A DNA stretch of 64,000 nt from Euryodendron excelsum. Taxonomy: Eukaryota > Streptophyta > Magnoliopsida > Ericales > Pentaphylacaceae. The DNA is taken from the NCBI GenBank assembly GCA_033060915.1, contig CM065377.1:60689683-60753682 (forward strand), given 5' to 3'. The position numbers were made by a program, and so were the translations under genes. The notes beneath the pieces were generated by a model. The model searched no databases. It saw nothing but the letters and a program-made list of their open reading frames with translations, and had not been told where the DNA came from. Of this stretch, positions 31,010 through 44,323 are shown in pieces; within the stretch, counting starts at the first letter, position 1, and every line of letters starts with the position of its first letter.

Positions 31010-31462
31010 TGAAAGTTAACTAATGTAATAGATTTTGGACCTTCTTTTCTGAGGCCTTTTTTTTTCTCTTCTGGATAGGGGTCCTTTTTTTTTTACAATA
31101 AATTGTAAAACCTCTATAGGATCTTGCCAATGGAATGTATGATTTTAAAAATTTTAGGGCCTTCAAAAACTTTCTTATTTGTGCAAAAAAATTTTATTTA
31201 TTTATAGCAGAACTGGGTTTTTTTTCTTATTGAATTGAAGTTAACTAATATAGTTGATTTTGAGCCTTTATTTTATTTTATTTTATTTTCTAACAAGTCG
31301 TTTTTCTCATCTATTTCAAAGGCCATTTTTTCTTTAAAAAATAAAAGTGTAAAATTTATTCCAATCTATAATACGTAAAGTTTTAAAAATCAAGAATTGT
31401 AAGAAGTGGGAGCCTAAGGCAATGACCTTACTTAGCCTAGAGGTTAAGCCGACCCTGGGTTG
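31010..31462. repeat. Decayed hAT-like element, right end
   Basis: Read from the minus strand at 31458, the sequence starts CAGGGTCGGCTTAACCTC, which resembles the CAGGGCCGGC-type terminus of plant hAT elements. Inside there is a direct duplication of a ~115-bp block (31013-31130 and 31238-31350; both begin AGTTAACTAAT). The partner end was not found. Confidence 0.45.
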
Positions 31463-32104
31463 ATACGGAAAACAGGGTGAATACACAATAACCTGTCGAG
31501 AATGTGATCCAAAATGTTTTGATCTCTTGTTTTTATTTTCTTCTTCTTCTTCCAGCTCAGTGGGTCATTCAGCATTTGAAAGGAGGTAATTTCAAAATTC
31601 ACCTTGTAAAGCATTTACCAGCGGTCTTACTGCATTCTCGGCCATATTCTACCATAGCCCATAGGCCACCTCGACCAAGGACAGGGTTGTCCTTCTCATT
31701 CATTGATATATTCAACTATAATACAGATCCAACATCCACGTGTTAGACTTACTGAGATCCATTGGCACGAAACTAAGAGCCTCGATAAAGCTGATCATTT
31801 TGATCCTTTTAACCTTGTAGATCTAAGGTAAACATAGTAGAGAACAGTGATTAACAAAATATTGTAAGGAGTTGAGCTGGAAAAATGATCTATGGGTCAA
31901 AATAAAAGATTCAACCTGTACATAACCCATATCAACCCTCCTTCCAAATGCTCAAATCAGGCCATATAAGGCACATCTAAGTTGTAGAACTATAGATCCT
32001 ACCATCTATAAGCCTTCAAACTCCTATATTTACCAATCATCTGAGAAAGGGGCAGAGGAGGTACCAATCCTATGACAAATCAAATCTTGTCTGAGGGAGG
32101 GGCA
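31463..32104. other. Unassigned region left of an LTR
   Basis: If 32105-32886 is a 3' LTR rather than a solo LTR, this would be decayed retroelement interior. No pol domain is recognisable. The open frame 31504-31746 matches nothing known to me. Confidence 0.35.
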
Positions 32105-32886
32105 TGTTGGGGTCTCTCCTAATGTGGCTTAGGTCCCATTTGATTATCTCTATAACTATTTAATAGTCTTTGGTATTAGTTGGGCTGAGTCTACTGGCTC
32201 ATTGGAATTATCCTATTTTGAAACTCTACGCATGATTCTTGTGTCTTCTTTGCTCTCTAATTGGTGGAACTTAGTGGCATTTAGTTGGCATATTGAAGGG
32301 TGTATGGAAGAGAATAGCTAATCTCAATATACGGATTTGGTGTGAAGAAAGTGAAGTGATTTTTTGGAGCTTGAATGTTTGCTGTTGCAAATTTTGCCTC
32401 ATCTGTTCTGTTAGACAGCTTTGTCATCCTTTACGGGAATGACCATATTTCTCTTCAGAAAATTTCAAATTGAATTTCGTTTTTTTCATTGGAAAGAAGA
32501 CTCATGAACTTTTCATATATACAAGACTCGACCATTGATTCTTCTTGAGTTAAATCAGTATTCGTCCTAAAGTCGATTGTTTTTCCATGAGTGTAGGTTG
32601 ATTTTTGTAAACTACGTTGTTTGGACAACTTCAGTGAGGTTTTGCCTCTTGTTTCGGACATTGTTGGAATACACATGATGGTAATTTGAAGACCTTTGTA
32701 TCCATTTGTAGTCATTTGTATATTCACTTGGTGATAGTGAATTTGGAGTCCAAACTTGTGGATGTACCTCGAATGTGAGAGAACTGCGTAAATCTCTTGC
32801 ATTTATTTTGTTTGTTTCGTTTGCATATTGGTATTTGTTTCCATTCCATTGATCCATTCTTTTGGAATCCTATTTTATTCCCAACA
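32105..32886 (+). repeat. LTR (782 bp), solo or 3'
   Basis: Starts TGTTGGG and ends CCCAACA, a perfect 7-bp terminal inverted repeat with TG...CA ends. The flanks are GGGCA (left) and AGGCA (right), a 4/5 match to a 5-bp target duplication. The left flank is also purine-rich (GAGGGAGGGGCA) and could be a polypurine tract. No coding sequence inside. Confidence 0.65.
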
Positions 32887-34254
32887 AGGCAGAGGGAGGA
32901 AAGACATAACAAGAGGCATAGACCTAACTTACTAGGAAAACAAACCTACACTAGGATGGAGGGGTGACTGGTGCAATATCTATTACCTATATAAAAGCAA
33001 GAATGGCAATCCGATTTTCTTCCGAAATTAAATTACCTATTTGCCCTTTCTGCTGTATTAATTACTTTTCTTGCATTATTTTATTCCCTCACCGCCTAAA
33101 ATGCTCCTCTCCTCTTTTGTTCTTACTGACTACATTTGCATCACTTTAATTACTTTGCTTGCATTATTTTTTTCACTCACTGCCTAAGCCAATCAATGAG
33201 AACCACTCATGACTGTCCCGATTGGAATTCGTAATCGCCGAAATCCCACTGTCAATTACACAAACAAACCTTACCTTTCAACCAACCAATTAGCACTAAT
33301 ACTTTTATTCTACGTATATCTCAACTATTAAACCAAATAAGGGGAATGCTAGCAGCAGTCGGTATTTCACTCATTCGTACCGTCGCTTGTTGATCTATCG
33401 TCATGTGTTATGAAATTTAAAATCCAAAACCGAAATCGGATGGTACCGGTTCTTCTTCTTGCAAGTGTAGTAGAGTATTTTACAATACAAAATTAAACTC
33501 ACCTGAGACACTGACAGACAACATAGAAATAAAATAAAATTTTAATATTCATCTAATGGACAAAAAAGAGAAGTGACGTAGAACGAACTTTTAAAATAAA
33601 TTTCATAAAAGCGACTAATTCACAAGCAAATAGTTATTTTATAGAGAAAGAAAAATTGTTAGTATTTTAAGAATTTACTCTGCCTCAAAACTTCATATCT
33701 ATACTGAATGATCACAAGATGCATATTTTATGTGCAATTTATGTTGTCTACAAAAGTAATGTCTCTTATTATGTAAACTATGTTTATTTTATTATAATTA
33801 ATTAATTAAATTTGTTTTTTACATAATAAGATCATAATAGTAAGCAATGTGGGATAAATAATAATAAATAGTTAAAAATATTATTTTTACATAAGTTGGA
33901 TAGGGCAATTGTTGCACCATGTCCTCACAGAAAATTCCCTATTAGAGAGTGGAGGATTTCATTATCTTTTATTTTATAACTTTTTAATTCTTCTTTTTTT
34001 ATTGAACCAATAGGTAAATGTTTTTGATAATGGATGCAAATTTTTTATTAAATTATTTTTAACAAACAATAATATTAAAATTCTGTTTATTTTTTAGATT
34101 GATGAGGCCAATTGATGGGGTTAAATTTTTTTAATATTAGAAATAATAATATCAAGCACCCTAAAGATTTTGTTTAATAATATAAAAAGCTTTATTTTTT
34201 ATGCACCCTAAAGAAATAGAATATTATAATATGAAGCTACCTATATTACTAAAG
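32887..34254. other. Intergenic
   Basis: No gene supported. A short direct duplication (TTAATTACTTT...CTTGCATTATT near 33060 and 33148) is the only structure seen. 32977 onward begins TCTATTACCTATATAAAAG, reminiscent of Helitron 5' ends, but no 3' end was found. Confidence 0.45.
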
Positions 34255-34372
34255 AGCAGTTGGTTCATTGTGTAAGACTTGAACTTTCTCGCTTCAGACT
34301 TAGATTTGAGTCCTTGTAACTCCTTATTGGGATTAAATTTACTCTTTAAAGATTAGAGCAAACAAAAAAACC
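34255..34372 (+). mobile_element. Possible tRNA-derived SINE fragment
   Basis: A B-box-like GATTTGAGTCC (34303-34313) lies ~40 bp after GTTGGTTCATTG, and the segment ends in an A-rich tail (AAACAAAAAAA). Single copy, so tentative. Confidence 0.4.
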
Positions 34373-36595
34373 TCTATACCAACATAGAAAACGATGACTT
34401 TGAAGGTGTGGAATGCTAAGAGACACAAAAACAAAAAAAAAATGTGAAGCTATGTAGATTAAGGCAGTGCATTATTTGTTAGCTGATTAGCCTGATTTCA
34501 GTAAATAAAGTGGTGCACTGATATGTCTAAAAGTAATGGGTGGGGGCATTTATGTCCATCTCAGATTTTTACTACTGAAACAAGGGGTAAAATATGATGA
34601 AAGAAAGTGGTTTCGTCCTTTGAAATTTTTTTATTGTTTTTACATTAAAGACACTGCATTGATGGGCTCGTTTTTCAAGATTATTACCATGAGTGAATTG
34701 TATATAATACAGAACTGGTTGCCCATTATAATAGAAAAGTAAGTGCACGCGTGGCAGCATAACAGCGCGATAGTTGAAAGGCTATGGACAGAACAGCCAC
34801 TGCTGGCATTCCCCAACCAAACAATCAGCTCACTTGCCACTAATTGTAGCCGATAGAATTGCTTTCAATGTAAAATTCATGTATATCCGCCCACCCAAGC
34901 GAGCAAATGGTAGCTCGGTGACAGACCGTCTTATTTCACTGCCTGCTTTAAAATGCTGCCACCGCCATGATACATTTCTTCTATATATATATATATACAT
35001 ATATACATATATGTGCGGTGTAAAAAATAAGAGCAAAGCAATGAGAATATATGCCAAGAAGGCGCGAAACAGATTTTGATTGCAGAGGTATGATTTCCTA
35101 TTCGTTACATTTTATTTCTTTTTTATTTTTATAGATAACGACATAATATACAATGCTTATATTTAGTTTCATTGCTTAGTTGATTCTAAATCAATAAGTA
35201 AATACATATTGAACTGGTTTTAACTCAGCCCTTTATCTTTTTGGATTCTACTGTTATCCGGTCAAACAAAAAGACTTAAATGTTAGGAAGAAGAAGATTC
35301 CAGCTTTTATATGAACGGAACTTAGAAATGAGTGTGTGGAAATACCGCAACTATAGAAGACGTCCCTTGGCAAAGAATCGGCAACTGTGATACAAACGAC
35401 AAAGATGTGGGTTTCCAGAGTAATACTTCATTGGACTTGGATTCAGACCGCAATCGTTGAATGTAGAAGTGACCTACTCTTCTTGCTCTCTTTCATTGAA
35501 TGATTGCGAAGTGGTTAGACTGGTTCTATTAGAATGCACCGTATCTGTGAGAGGTGTCCGCTTTCTTAATATTATCATATTGAGCATCTTTGTTTTATCT
35601 GTTAGAAGGAAAAATAAAAAAAAAATAGAGAAGAAAAGAAGAAAGGTGTGAGATTGCAAAGTCTACTCTATTATTTGATTATATTAGGAAAATGAGAAAA
35701 TAAATAAATAGGTATTGATCAACAATAGTGTAAAGGTAAATAAAATAATATAATTTTTGTTTACTTATTTTTCCGTTACTTTCTTTTGTCCACTATTTTT
35801 TTTTTAACAACCTAACAACAAGAATAATTTTATTTCCTTGATAAATTTGGATTCAAAACGTAATATTAGACAAATTGATTGAAATCTATTTCTTTATCAA
35901 GTGATCCTATGTTAGGCAAAACAAAAAAACTAAAAAAAAAAACCAAAATATAGTAACACTTTCGATGAGTGGCGGATGAGGAGATGAGTGGTGATGGCAG
36001 GGAGTAAAGGTGACTGGCGGTGGTGGTAGAAGAGTGGAATTGGGGGGGGATGTGGAATATTTTACTGATAGGAAGCATTATTAAGTGATCATATGTTAAG
36101 CAATTCTCTTTTTTGTAAAATACAAAAATAAAAAGAAAGTGACTTCTAATCAAACAAGATCTATATGTGTGTTCACATAAATATATATATATATATATAT
36201 ATTACAACATAGGTTTGATGTATACTATAGTACAATGAATTTTATAGCACACTTAGGACACGCTTTAACTTGGACACAATATGATTATTAATTCTAGTGA
36301 TCCACATCTTATTTGGTGATGATACAAAAAAATATAACGTTATTTATTTTTTTTTTTTTGGCGCTTTAACTAAACATATTTTTTATTGTCTTCTTTATTG
36401 TGATATTTACGGAGTAATGTGGTTGGCCCGTGCTTCCATACCACTAGTATATATATATACACCATAAATCTCTAGAATGAACTAATAAAACATTTTAGAA
36501 TTGTTATGTACTCTAAGAAACTACTAAAACATTTTAGAAAGTACTTGACTAAGCCATATACTTGTGACATATATATAATTATTTTTGATATATTA
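34373..36595. other. Intergenic
   Basis: No protein or RNA gene supported. 34740-35080 is GC-richer than its surroundings but its frames match nothing known to me. AT microsatellites at 34983-35003 and 36181-36202. Confidence 0.45.
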
Positions 36596-36599
36596 GAAG

Positions 36600-36690
36600 G
36601 CCAAAACTTTAGGGAGGGTGAGGGTTAGTCAAACCCGTGAGCTCATAATGTGGGTGTGGATGCCACTCCCATTAGGCCAACCCGCCCCTC
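36600..36690 (-). mobile_element. tRNA-derived SINE head (minus strand)
   Basis: On the minus strand TGGCCTAATGG (36679-36669) is a perfect A-box consensus. GGGTTTGACTAACC (36636-36623) lies ~33 bp downstream at B-box spacing. The tail is lost or diverged. Confidence 0.55.
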
Positions 36691-36832
36691 ATATATTTTT
36701 TTTCTTGCCATCTCGTTTTTTCTCATCTATCACCTTTTAATTTTATGGATAACATCTTAGCTGATTATTCTCTCAAATGGAGCAGTGATGCATGTTAACA
36801 AAGACAGTAAGGGTATAATAAAAGATAACTGG

Positions 36833-37080
36833 AGGGGTTGTCCTAGTTGGTCAATTATGTGTGCTCACTACAGTGGCCAACCAAAGTTAACTCTTGGAGT
36901 TAGGTTGCGAGAGAATTTTTTTTAGAAGGCTGCGAGAGATTTATTCTTTGTGAATACCTTAGTTTTGATGTAGAGGACCTGCCTTTGACCAATTCAAGAA
37001 AGAGAGTAGTAAAGTACACATAAGTTAGCCAGAGACCCTTACCCCAATAACCAAAAAATTAATAATAATAACAAAATAAA
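36833..37080 (+). mobile_element. tRNA-derived SINE (family S1, copy 2)
   Basis: Same family as 23101-23308, with the CTAGTTGGTCAA start, GTGAATACCTTAG block and an A-rich/(AATA)n tail. It carries a ~24-bp internal tandem duplication around the GCGAGAG motif (36907-36932) that copy 1 lacks. Confidence 0.72.
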
Positions 37081-37310
37081 AGATTTTGTGATGAATGACC
37101 TTGAGCAATCCGTGCCGGAGCGTTTGATACGTTTGACATAGCCAGAGTTGGCTGGCACATCGTTTGTTATTGAATCTTTTGCTCCTTTAGTAATGTGTTG
37201 GTGTGTATGTGCTACATAAAATATTTAGGTTAATTTGGTAGACTCATTATAACAGGCAGCAATTAGAAATTAAATTACATGAAGTTTAAAATACATGTAA
37301 TTAACCATAA

Positions 37311-37530
37311 GGTAGTTCAGTGGGGTCAGATGCTTGTCATGCTATGCATGAGTTTCCAAGTTTGATTACTCATTCCGCCGTATTATAGCAAGCCATTATT
37401 CATGCAGTATATGAGGCTTACATGATTAGTATAGAAGATACTCTGTATGAGTTTGATAGAGTAGTTGGTCGAAGGTTTATACACTCTATAAGTAGTTTTA
37501 GCATAGTTTATAGTTGACTTTTAATCTCTA
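37311..37530 (+). mobile_element. tRNA-derived SINE (different family)
   Basis: Starts GGTAGTTCAGTGG (A-box-like), with CATGCTATGCATGAG and a B-box-like AAGTTTGATTAC at tRNA spacing. The right end is uncertain. Confidence 0.55.
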
Positions 37531-39190
37531 TTATATTCGATGAACTCTTCTAAAATATATAAAATATGTAAAGTACTCGTGTCAGACACTTAATGCTTGG
37601 AACTCTGACAATTGGGTAAGTGGATACGTATAGATACATACAACCACGTTTTGTTTGGTGATTTACCTAATAAAAATGTCAAGTAATTTAAGTTTACCAA
37701 ATAAATAAGCGTAACTTTCATATTATGCCTAAATACTTTATAGTACATAAAAACATTATTTTATTCTAGAAATAAAAAATATATATATTAAGAAATATAC
37801 ATATTTTGTTGTGTTCCCAACGTCTTTAAACATGAAAATTAAATAATTTGATACTTAAATACATACTTGCACCGTACTAGAATCCATGTAGTCAAAGAAA
37901 CAGACTCTTAATTCTTTCACTTTATGGCATGGCCCAAGGTTCACAAAGGAAACAAGTAATTTGGTCACATAAAATTGACCACAAAGGACACGCACATTTG
38001 AGGAGGCATGGGATCATTTACTCACCTCCTTGATCGTTAACAAAGCTTGTAGTATGCATGCTACAATGGATGAACTCTTCAAAGGAATGTATCATGTATG
38101 TCAAACTTGGTACACTACAAATTTTAATATAGGCACTACACAATCGCTTTTCTCATTGTCCAAGAGATCCCTTCCCGCGCTTTAAAAAGTGATGATTTCA
38201 AGAGTCAAAGCTATTGCTTCGTATGAGTGAGCCAATTAAGCCTACAGGCATACTCGTCTCATGTTTACTAATCATCACACAACCACGACGACATAAACAA
38301 TACATCGATAAACAATAAATTATAAATAATAATCACATGCAACGTGGCAATAAATACAAACATACCAATTATAGCTTGTACGAATAATGAAATCCACAAT
38401 TATCAAGAGAGAACAAATTTTCCAATTTGGTATTGTATTTAAAATTTTGTTTTCATTTTTTTGTTTTTTGGTCTTTTTGGATACGAAAAATCATGAGAAT
38501 TTCAAAAACACTATCTTTTTCCATTTTATTTGAAAACATTTTCTAAAAACTGAAACAAACTTTCTTTTTTGTTTGCCAAAACAAGAGAGCTTCAGAAAAT
38601 TTAACTGAAAACAAATTTTCAAACCCGTTTACCAAGTGCAATCTCAACCATTTTCAAAAAATGAGACAAAAAGACTCAGAGATTCTCGACGACTCCAAAT
38701 ATTCAAAGCACCAAAGATTCCATTCCCTCCAAATGCACCACATCGGGCATGAAGGATTAACATTTTAAAGCTTTTCTACTCTTCCCCAAACCGAACCCTC
38801 TGAGAAGAACACCGAGCCACCATCGTTTAGAACACCAAACCCAAACAAGTTTGGAAGGACCACAAATCTGCTGCCACTCTTAGAGTGTGTAAGAAGACAG
38901 GTGAGCAAAAATTTAAAAAGGCAGCCCAATGTTTGAGGCTCCCGTTACCCGTTACTGCAGGCCCTGTGGAGTATATTTTTTTAACTTTGCTCTCTTCTTA
39001 GTTTCTTGACAATACACACACACACACACATATATATATATGTGTGTGTGTGTGTGTATATAATATACTCATGCTTCAATAGGGGAAGATGAAAGCTGTC
39101 ACCAGCATAAAAAGGATAAAGATCTTCAGAAAATTAATGTTACTTATCAATTCTCAAGAGAATCCAATAATGGAGCTGAATAACCAACAG
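37531..39190. other. Intergenic
   Basis: No gene supported. (CA)n/(TA)n/(GT)n compound repeat at 39014-39060. 38440-38640 has imperfect inverted 'gttttc' blocks of MITE character without clear ends. Confidence 0.45.
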
Positions 39191-39507
39191 ACATTGACTA
39201 GATCATTTTGAGAGTGGAAGTCACGTAAATGTACCAACATTTGAGTCTTTGGTTCTTCCACATCCAAAATCTTCCAACTCTTTTAAAAGTTTTTTCCAAA
39301 AGAAAATGGACAGAGGACCACCCCAGAGATGAGACTTCTTAAGTGTTTTAGAAGTCGCTAGGACAGAGCAGGCTGAGACTTCAAAATAGATAAAAGTAGA
39401 CATGAAGTGAGCACTAGATTTCAATTTCAATTACGCTTCTACATTATGCTTCAAGCAAGAAAGAAATCACAATGTGAGCATCTACATGCGCACAGGTGCA
39501 TGTGACT

Positions 39508-39546
<39 letters not shown>

Positions 39547-39694
39547 AACGCTAGGGAAAACGTTTTTCTATTTCCCTTTAATCTCTGTGTTAAACTTTGT
39601 AATGCAAATTGACTTCCAATGAATCTTTGCTTGAATTCCCTCCCTCCTAAGAAGACAGGTAGTGTGATTCGCTTATGAAATGTAGGTACCAGTG
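39191..39694 (-). other. 3' UTR region of KxDL gene
   Basis: Downstream of the TGA stop on the minus strand; includes a (GA)n tract (39510-39542). Transcript end not determined. Confidence 0.4.
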
Positions 39695-42600
39695 TCACTG
39701 AGGAATTTCAAGGTCTGGTCTTCGATCAAGTGCTTCTATTGTTGAATCATCTGGAAATGCATCAGGATAGGTAGCCAAAAGCTTTGCCTTCAGGCTCCTG
39801 CCAATTTAAAAGTAAAAACCAAATTAGCAAACTGTATCAGAATCCATGATAGCAGCTCAACGCAGAACAAGGGCTGATGAAGAAAGAGGGGAAAAATAAG
39901 ACATGTTACATTGACTTGGGTATATGTGCAGGTACAGTTGTGCCGAATTGTCAGATTTGACATGCAGTATATTCATATTTCAAATATTTTATTTTAATGT
40001 AGCATATAATAATAGTATTATATAGTAACATAATAAGTTCTATGTACCATTGTATAGTAAACTTGAATAGCCAGACATGATTATCAGGCACATGTGCAAC
40101 TAGATTGAACACATTTTATACCCTCACCAAACCCACCAAAAGGCACAAAAAATCTACACAAATTTCTAAAACTAATAAATTAGTGCAGCTAAAACGACAG
40201 GTACAAGTTTTTACCATATATCCAATCATTATTGAAAAGGAAAATAGGGTGAACGCCCACAAAATTTTTTCAATCCAAATAAATAGCCTAAAGTACTGTT
40301 CTTCTATATGAAATTACTAGACACATCTAACTCTTAATTCCTTCAGAACACGTATTTTTAAAGGGCTGTCCTAGTTCCTGTCCATCTAAATTCTAAAATT
40401 ACCTTTTCTAAACATGACTGCCCTAGATGATGGTACCGTCTTAAATCTTGAAGTTGGAGTGTGGGGAAAAACAAAGGAAAGGACCACCTCATCCTTCTTC
40501 CTTTTGATTTAGGAAATAAAAATTAATTAAGAACCCAGCTTGCACAGAGCAAAATTTGACCTTTACTGCCAGGAAAATAACTAAAATTTGACTAGATTAT
40601 CATTCCTGTGTAGTTGCTAATGCTACCACATGCATGTAAAATAAAATCAAGAAACTAAATAGGGGCTAAATTTCCTAGTGAGTTTCCTATTGCCTCTAAA
40701 ATCTACCTCAGAATTTGGATATCTTTTCCTCCACATATCAAATAGGCTTCTGAATCGAAGGCACATGTGATTAATTTTGAACAATGCTCACTATATCTAG
40801 GGATGGCAACGGAACGGGTCTAGGTCAGGGGATCCTTAGCCTATTCCTGTCCGGCCATGGTGACACCTCTCCCGCCCCGCCCTGTTTAACCTCTTCCCAC
40901 ACATGCCCCACCCCGTCCCACTTCTTTTATATTAGTGATTTTTGCAAACACATCATGACAAAGCAAGGGACAAAATCACAAAAATAAGAAAAAAATTACA
41001 ATATTCATATCTTAATATGATATGTATATATAAAAACTAAACATATATGTATAAATAGGGTGGGTTCGGGGTGGGCGAGTTATTCTATCTTGTCCCCAAA
41101 CCCAACCCTGCCCGATTAGTATCACCCCATACCCATCCCAATAAGGGTGCGGGACGGTCCGGGGACTCAATATGTTGGGTTGTTTTGCCATCCCTAGCTA
41201 TATTTATTTTAAATTCTTTGAGGTATATTTTCTAAACGACCACAATTCCCCAGAACTACAATAAATATAGCTGGTTGAGCCAGAACCGTAACCAAACCAA
41301 CAACTTCAATTACAAGAGCCAAAACCATAACCAAACCAACAACTTCAATTACAGGAGCATACAAATAAGTTTAGACAGGGTACATCATAGCCAACACAAG
41401 TTCCATGACTTTCCGGTTCACAACCAAGTTTGTAACTTAAGCACAACCATAATTAGAAGTAAGAAGACAAGGAAGATAACAGTGAAGCAAAGCAGAATAT
41501 TGCATACACAACAAACGAAAAGTAGCCAACGGCCATGATCAAGTGCCACTTGTACATGTTCCATAATGCCAAGGCCATCATGGTATGCATTTGGATGATA
41601 TGTGTCGACCTATGTTACCAGAACACGGACTGTTTTAGTATTGAACATGGTAACATGCTATGAAATGTGGTATAATATGAGTAAACTTTGATAGATTACA
41701 CTATTAGACTTTAAGGTAATATTTAGAGCAAATTTTTGTTAACAATTACACTTTTAATAAAATATAATATATTTTTCCAAATTAATGTAAAGACACATTT
41801 TAGAAGCATTATGGTTCCCATTTTACATTGTCTAGCTGAAACTCCACCCTCCCTAGATTTTAATTCATTATATTTGATTTTTTCCTCTCCCGAGTATTTA
41901 GTTCATTATATTTAATTTTTTTTCCTGTTTAGGTAGATTTTAAGAAAATATCCCATATTAGAACGAAAGTGCGTCATATTTTGGAACGTGCGTTCCAATA
42001 TATAAATTGCTAGAGTATTCGCATTTTCTGGTAACACTGGCATTGACCAAAACAAAAAAGAACCCCTATGATTATTGCCATTTGGGCAATGATAGAAGTA
42101 CCTACACTATTATCTTTGATGCGAGCCACAAACACTCATGTTATCACAGTAAAACATACGCATTTCATACTAATATACATAATACCTAAGAAGCATGGAC
42201 ACAAGACAACAAAGACACGGTGACACGACGATTTTTAAAAATGCAGGACACGGCACAGCTGAGGACAAGGCAAAATCTATATATATATATATATTATATT
42301 TTTATATGTCATTTATAGGAATATTTTACTCAAAGATAATAAAATATTTACAAGAAAACACCAATTAAAATTAAAAATAATGTATTTTATACTTAAAGAT
42401 TAAATTAGATATAGAATCACATTATTTTTATTTTACAGTTAGATTCCAAGTTATCTAGCAACGTTTTTTTATATGTTTAATTAATTGATATAGGTATCCA
42501 AGTGACGAACATGTCTATCCTCCTAAGTGTGCAAAGTTGTCCTGTTTTGAAAATTTTTAAAAATAAGAGGACATGTTTGGACGTGTGTCCGATACATGTC

Positions 42601-44288
42601 AGGGAGTGTCGGGCATAAATCCTTCTTAGAAAAGCCCATGCTTCTTAGCATAACATGCACAGATCATGATGCATCTATCAAAAAAAATGAGAGAATAACA
42701 CCATAAAATAAGTTAAAAGAGTTTGATTCAACATACATATAACTGGCAAACAAAGTAAAGGTAGTCAGCAATACATACACATACAGTCTCAAAATCTCAA
42801 CACTCTACCCATTGTGAACTTTATCCACACATATTCCCAGAAATAGTGTCCTGTAGCTGGGCCATTTAATTAAGTCGAGGATCTCATCCCAACCCCAAAA
42901 ATTACAGTGCAGATTTGGTCAAATTCTTACTAGGTATCCTTCCCAGATTTAAAGGTATGGCTAAAACAGTTTCTAGTAGCCCAAGTGTCTTAAGAAAGTC
43001 TCGCAAGTCGAGTGAAATGCACTAAATGGAAATGACCTAAAGTCTCAAGTCATTAATAGATTCATTTTATGGGGACCAGAAAAGGTTAAATAGGACTTTT
43101 ATTTGTCGAAAGAAGAACAATGTTTAGCAACTAGGGGACAAAGCCCCCTTTTTCTGCTTTCCAGGTTTCATCACACTTTTTGTAGTTGCACTTTCTCTTT
43201 CGAGATTAAGTTAGCTACCAATACTGAAAGTTATTAATTAAGTTAGCTACCAGTACTGAAACTTATAAAAAAACTTAAGCTAGCTGCTAGTACTGATTCC
43301 AGCAAATTGATTTCACGTAAAACCCAGAACCGTGGTCATACTGTTTCTTCCCATTTCCTACATACCACAATGCCTTCCCAAATTCTCTAAGGTCACCTCC
43401 AAATTCCAGCCATTTCAAACTCATGCATATATATACATATACACACAGACACACAAATATATATAAAAGTATACAACCATAGCAACAGATGCAGATTTGA
43501 ACTGCTATTTAATAAGCAAAATTTTTCATTTTGGATAAGTATTTAAGTATCAAAATATGGTGCAACAAGAAGTCAAAAAAAAAAAAATGGAAGTAAAGAA
43601 AAAGAAAAAAAAATCTAGCATGTATTCTTTAGTCTTTTCTAGCCATAGTTGCTCTGCGTTTGGTCTTCTGCTTTTAATTTTTTAACAAAATTGAAACAAA
43701 ATGCAGTAGAGACTGGAATTTCAACAGTTGAGGGTTAAATATGAAAGGAAATGCCAGACCCAGTTGATTGTACCCATTTGATACAATCAAGAGTCCAAAT
43801 GGCACAGAATGGGGTAAGCATGTGGACTTCTCCCAAAAAGAAATGACACAGAATTATCAATTGAAAAGATGCACTGGGATAAGTTACATCAGTAGAAAGC
43901 AGAAGACAGATTGACCAGAACACACACCATATGCAGCAGAGCCAAACTTGAATACTGACAAATTTTCAAGTCCAGAAACTATTACTGCAAATACATCTTA
44001 CTATGCTTGTATATTAGTCAAATTCTCGGATCAATTACAATCAAAGGTACAAAACAAAATGATTGCCAACCAAACATTGCCAATCATAATCACTCCAAAA
44101 AGACTGTAGTAAGCATCCATGAACGATTACAATGATGGTGAAAGAACAAGTGATAAGCATACCTCAGCTTCTGAAATATGTAGTCGAGGTCTGACTTCAT
44201 AGATCTTAAGAGACGTGTATTTCTAGAGAAATCACTGGAAACGTCTGCAAAGCAATGCTCTGAGTACTCGTTAAAGTGTGAAAGGGCT

Positions 44289-44323
<35 letters not shown>

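Larger units (their letters stand above)
39798..44162 (-). other. Intron 2 of KxDL gene (4365 bp)
   Basis: Bounded by GTATGC (donor) and TTGGCAG (acceptor) on the minus strand. Holds two hAT-type MITEs, a 39-bp tandem duplication (41284-41360) and microsatellites. No independent gene seen. Confidence 0.9.

Noticed and set aside
31504..31746. 80-codon plus-strand frame after an AG-rich splice-like site
   Set aside because: No family match and no partner exon; left unassigned.
32455..32912. Minus-strand open frames of 60-115 codons
   Set aside because: They lie inside the LTR at 32105-32886 and show no domain.
32977..33350. Possible second Helitron (TC start with TATATAAAAG)
   Set aside because: No 3' hairpin plus CTRR end could be found.
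36600..37530. Functional tRNA genes
   Set aside because: A- and B-box-like motifs are present, but no segment folds into a complete cloverleaf with a plausible anticodon stem by eye; SINE heads fit better.
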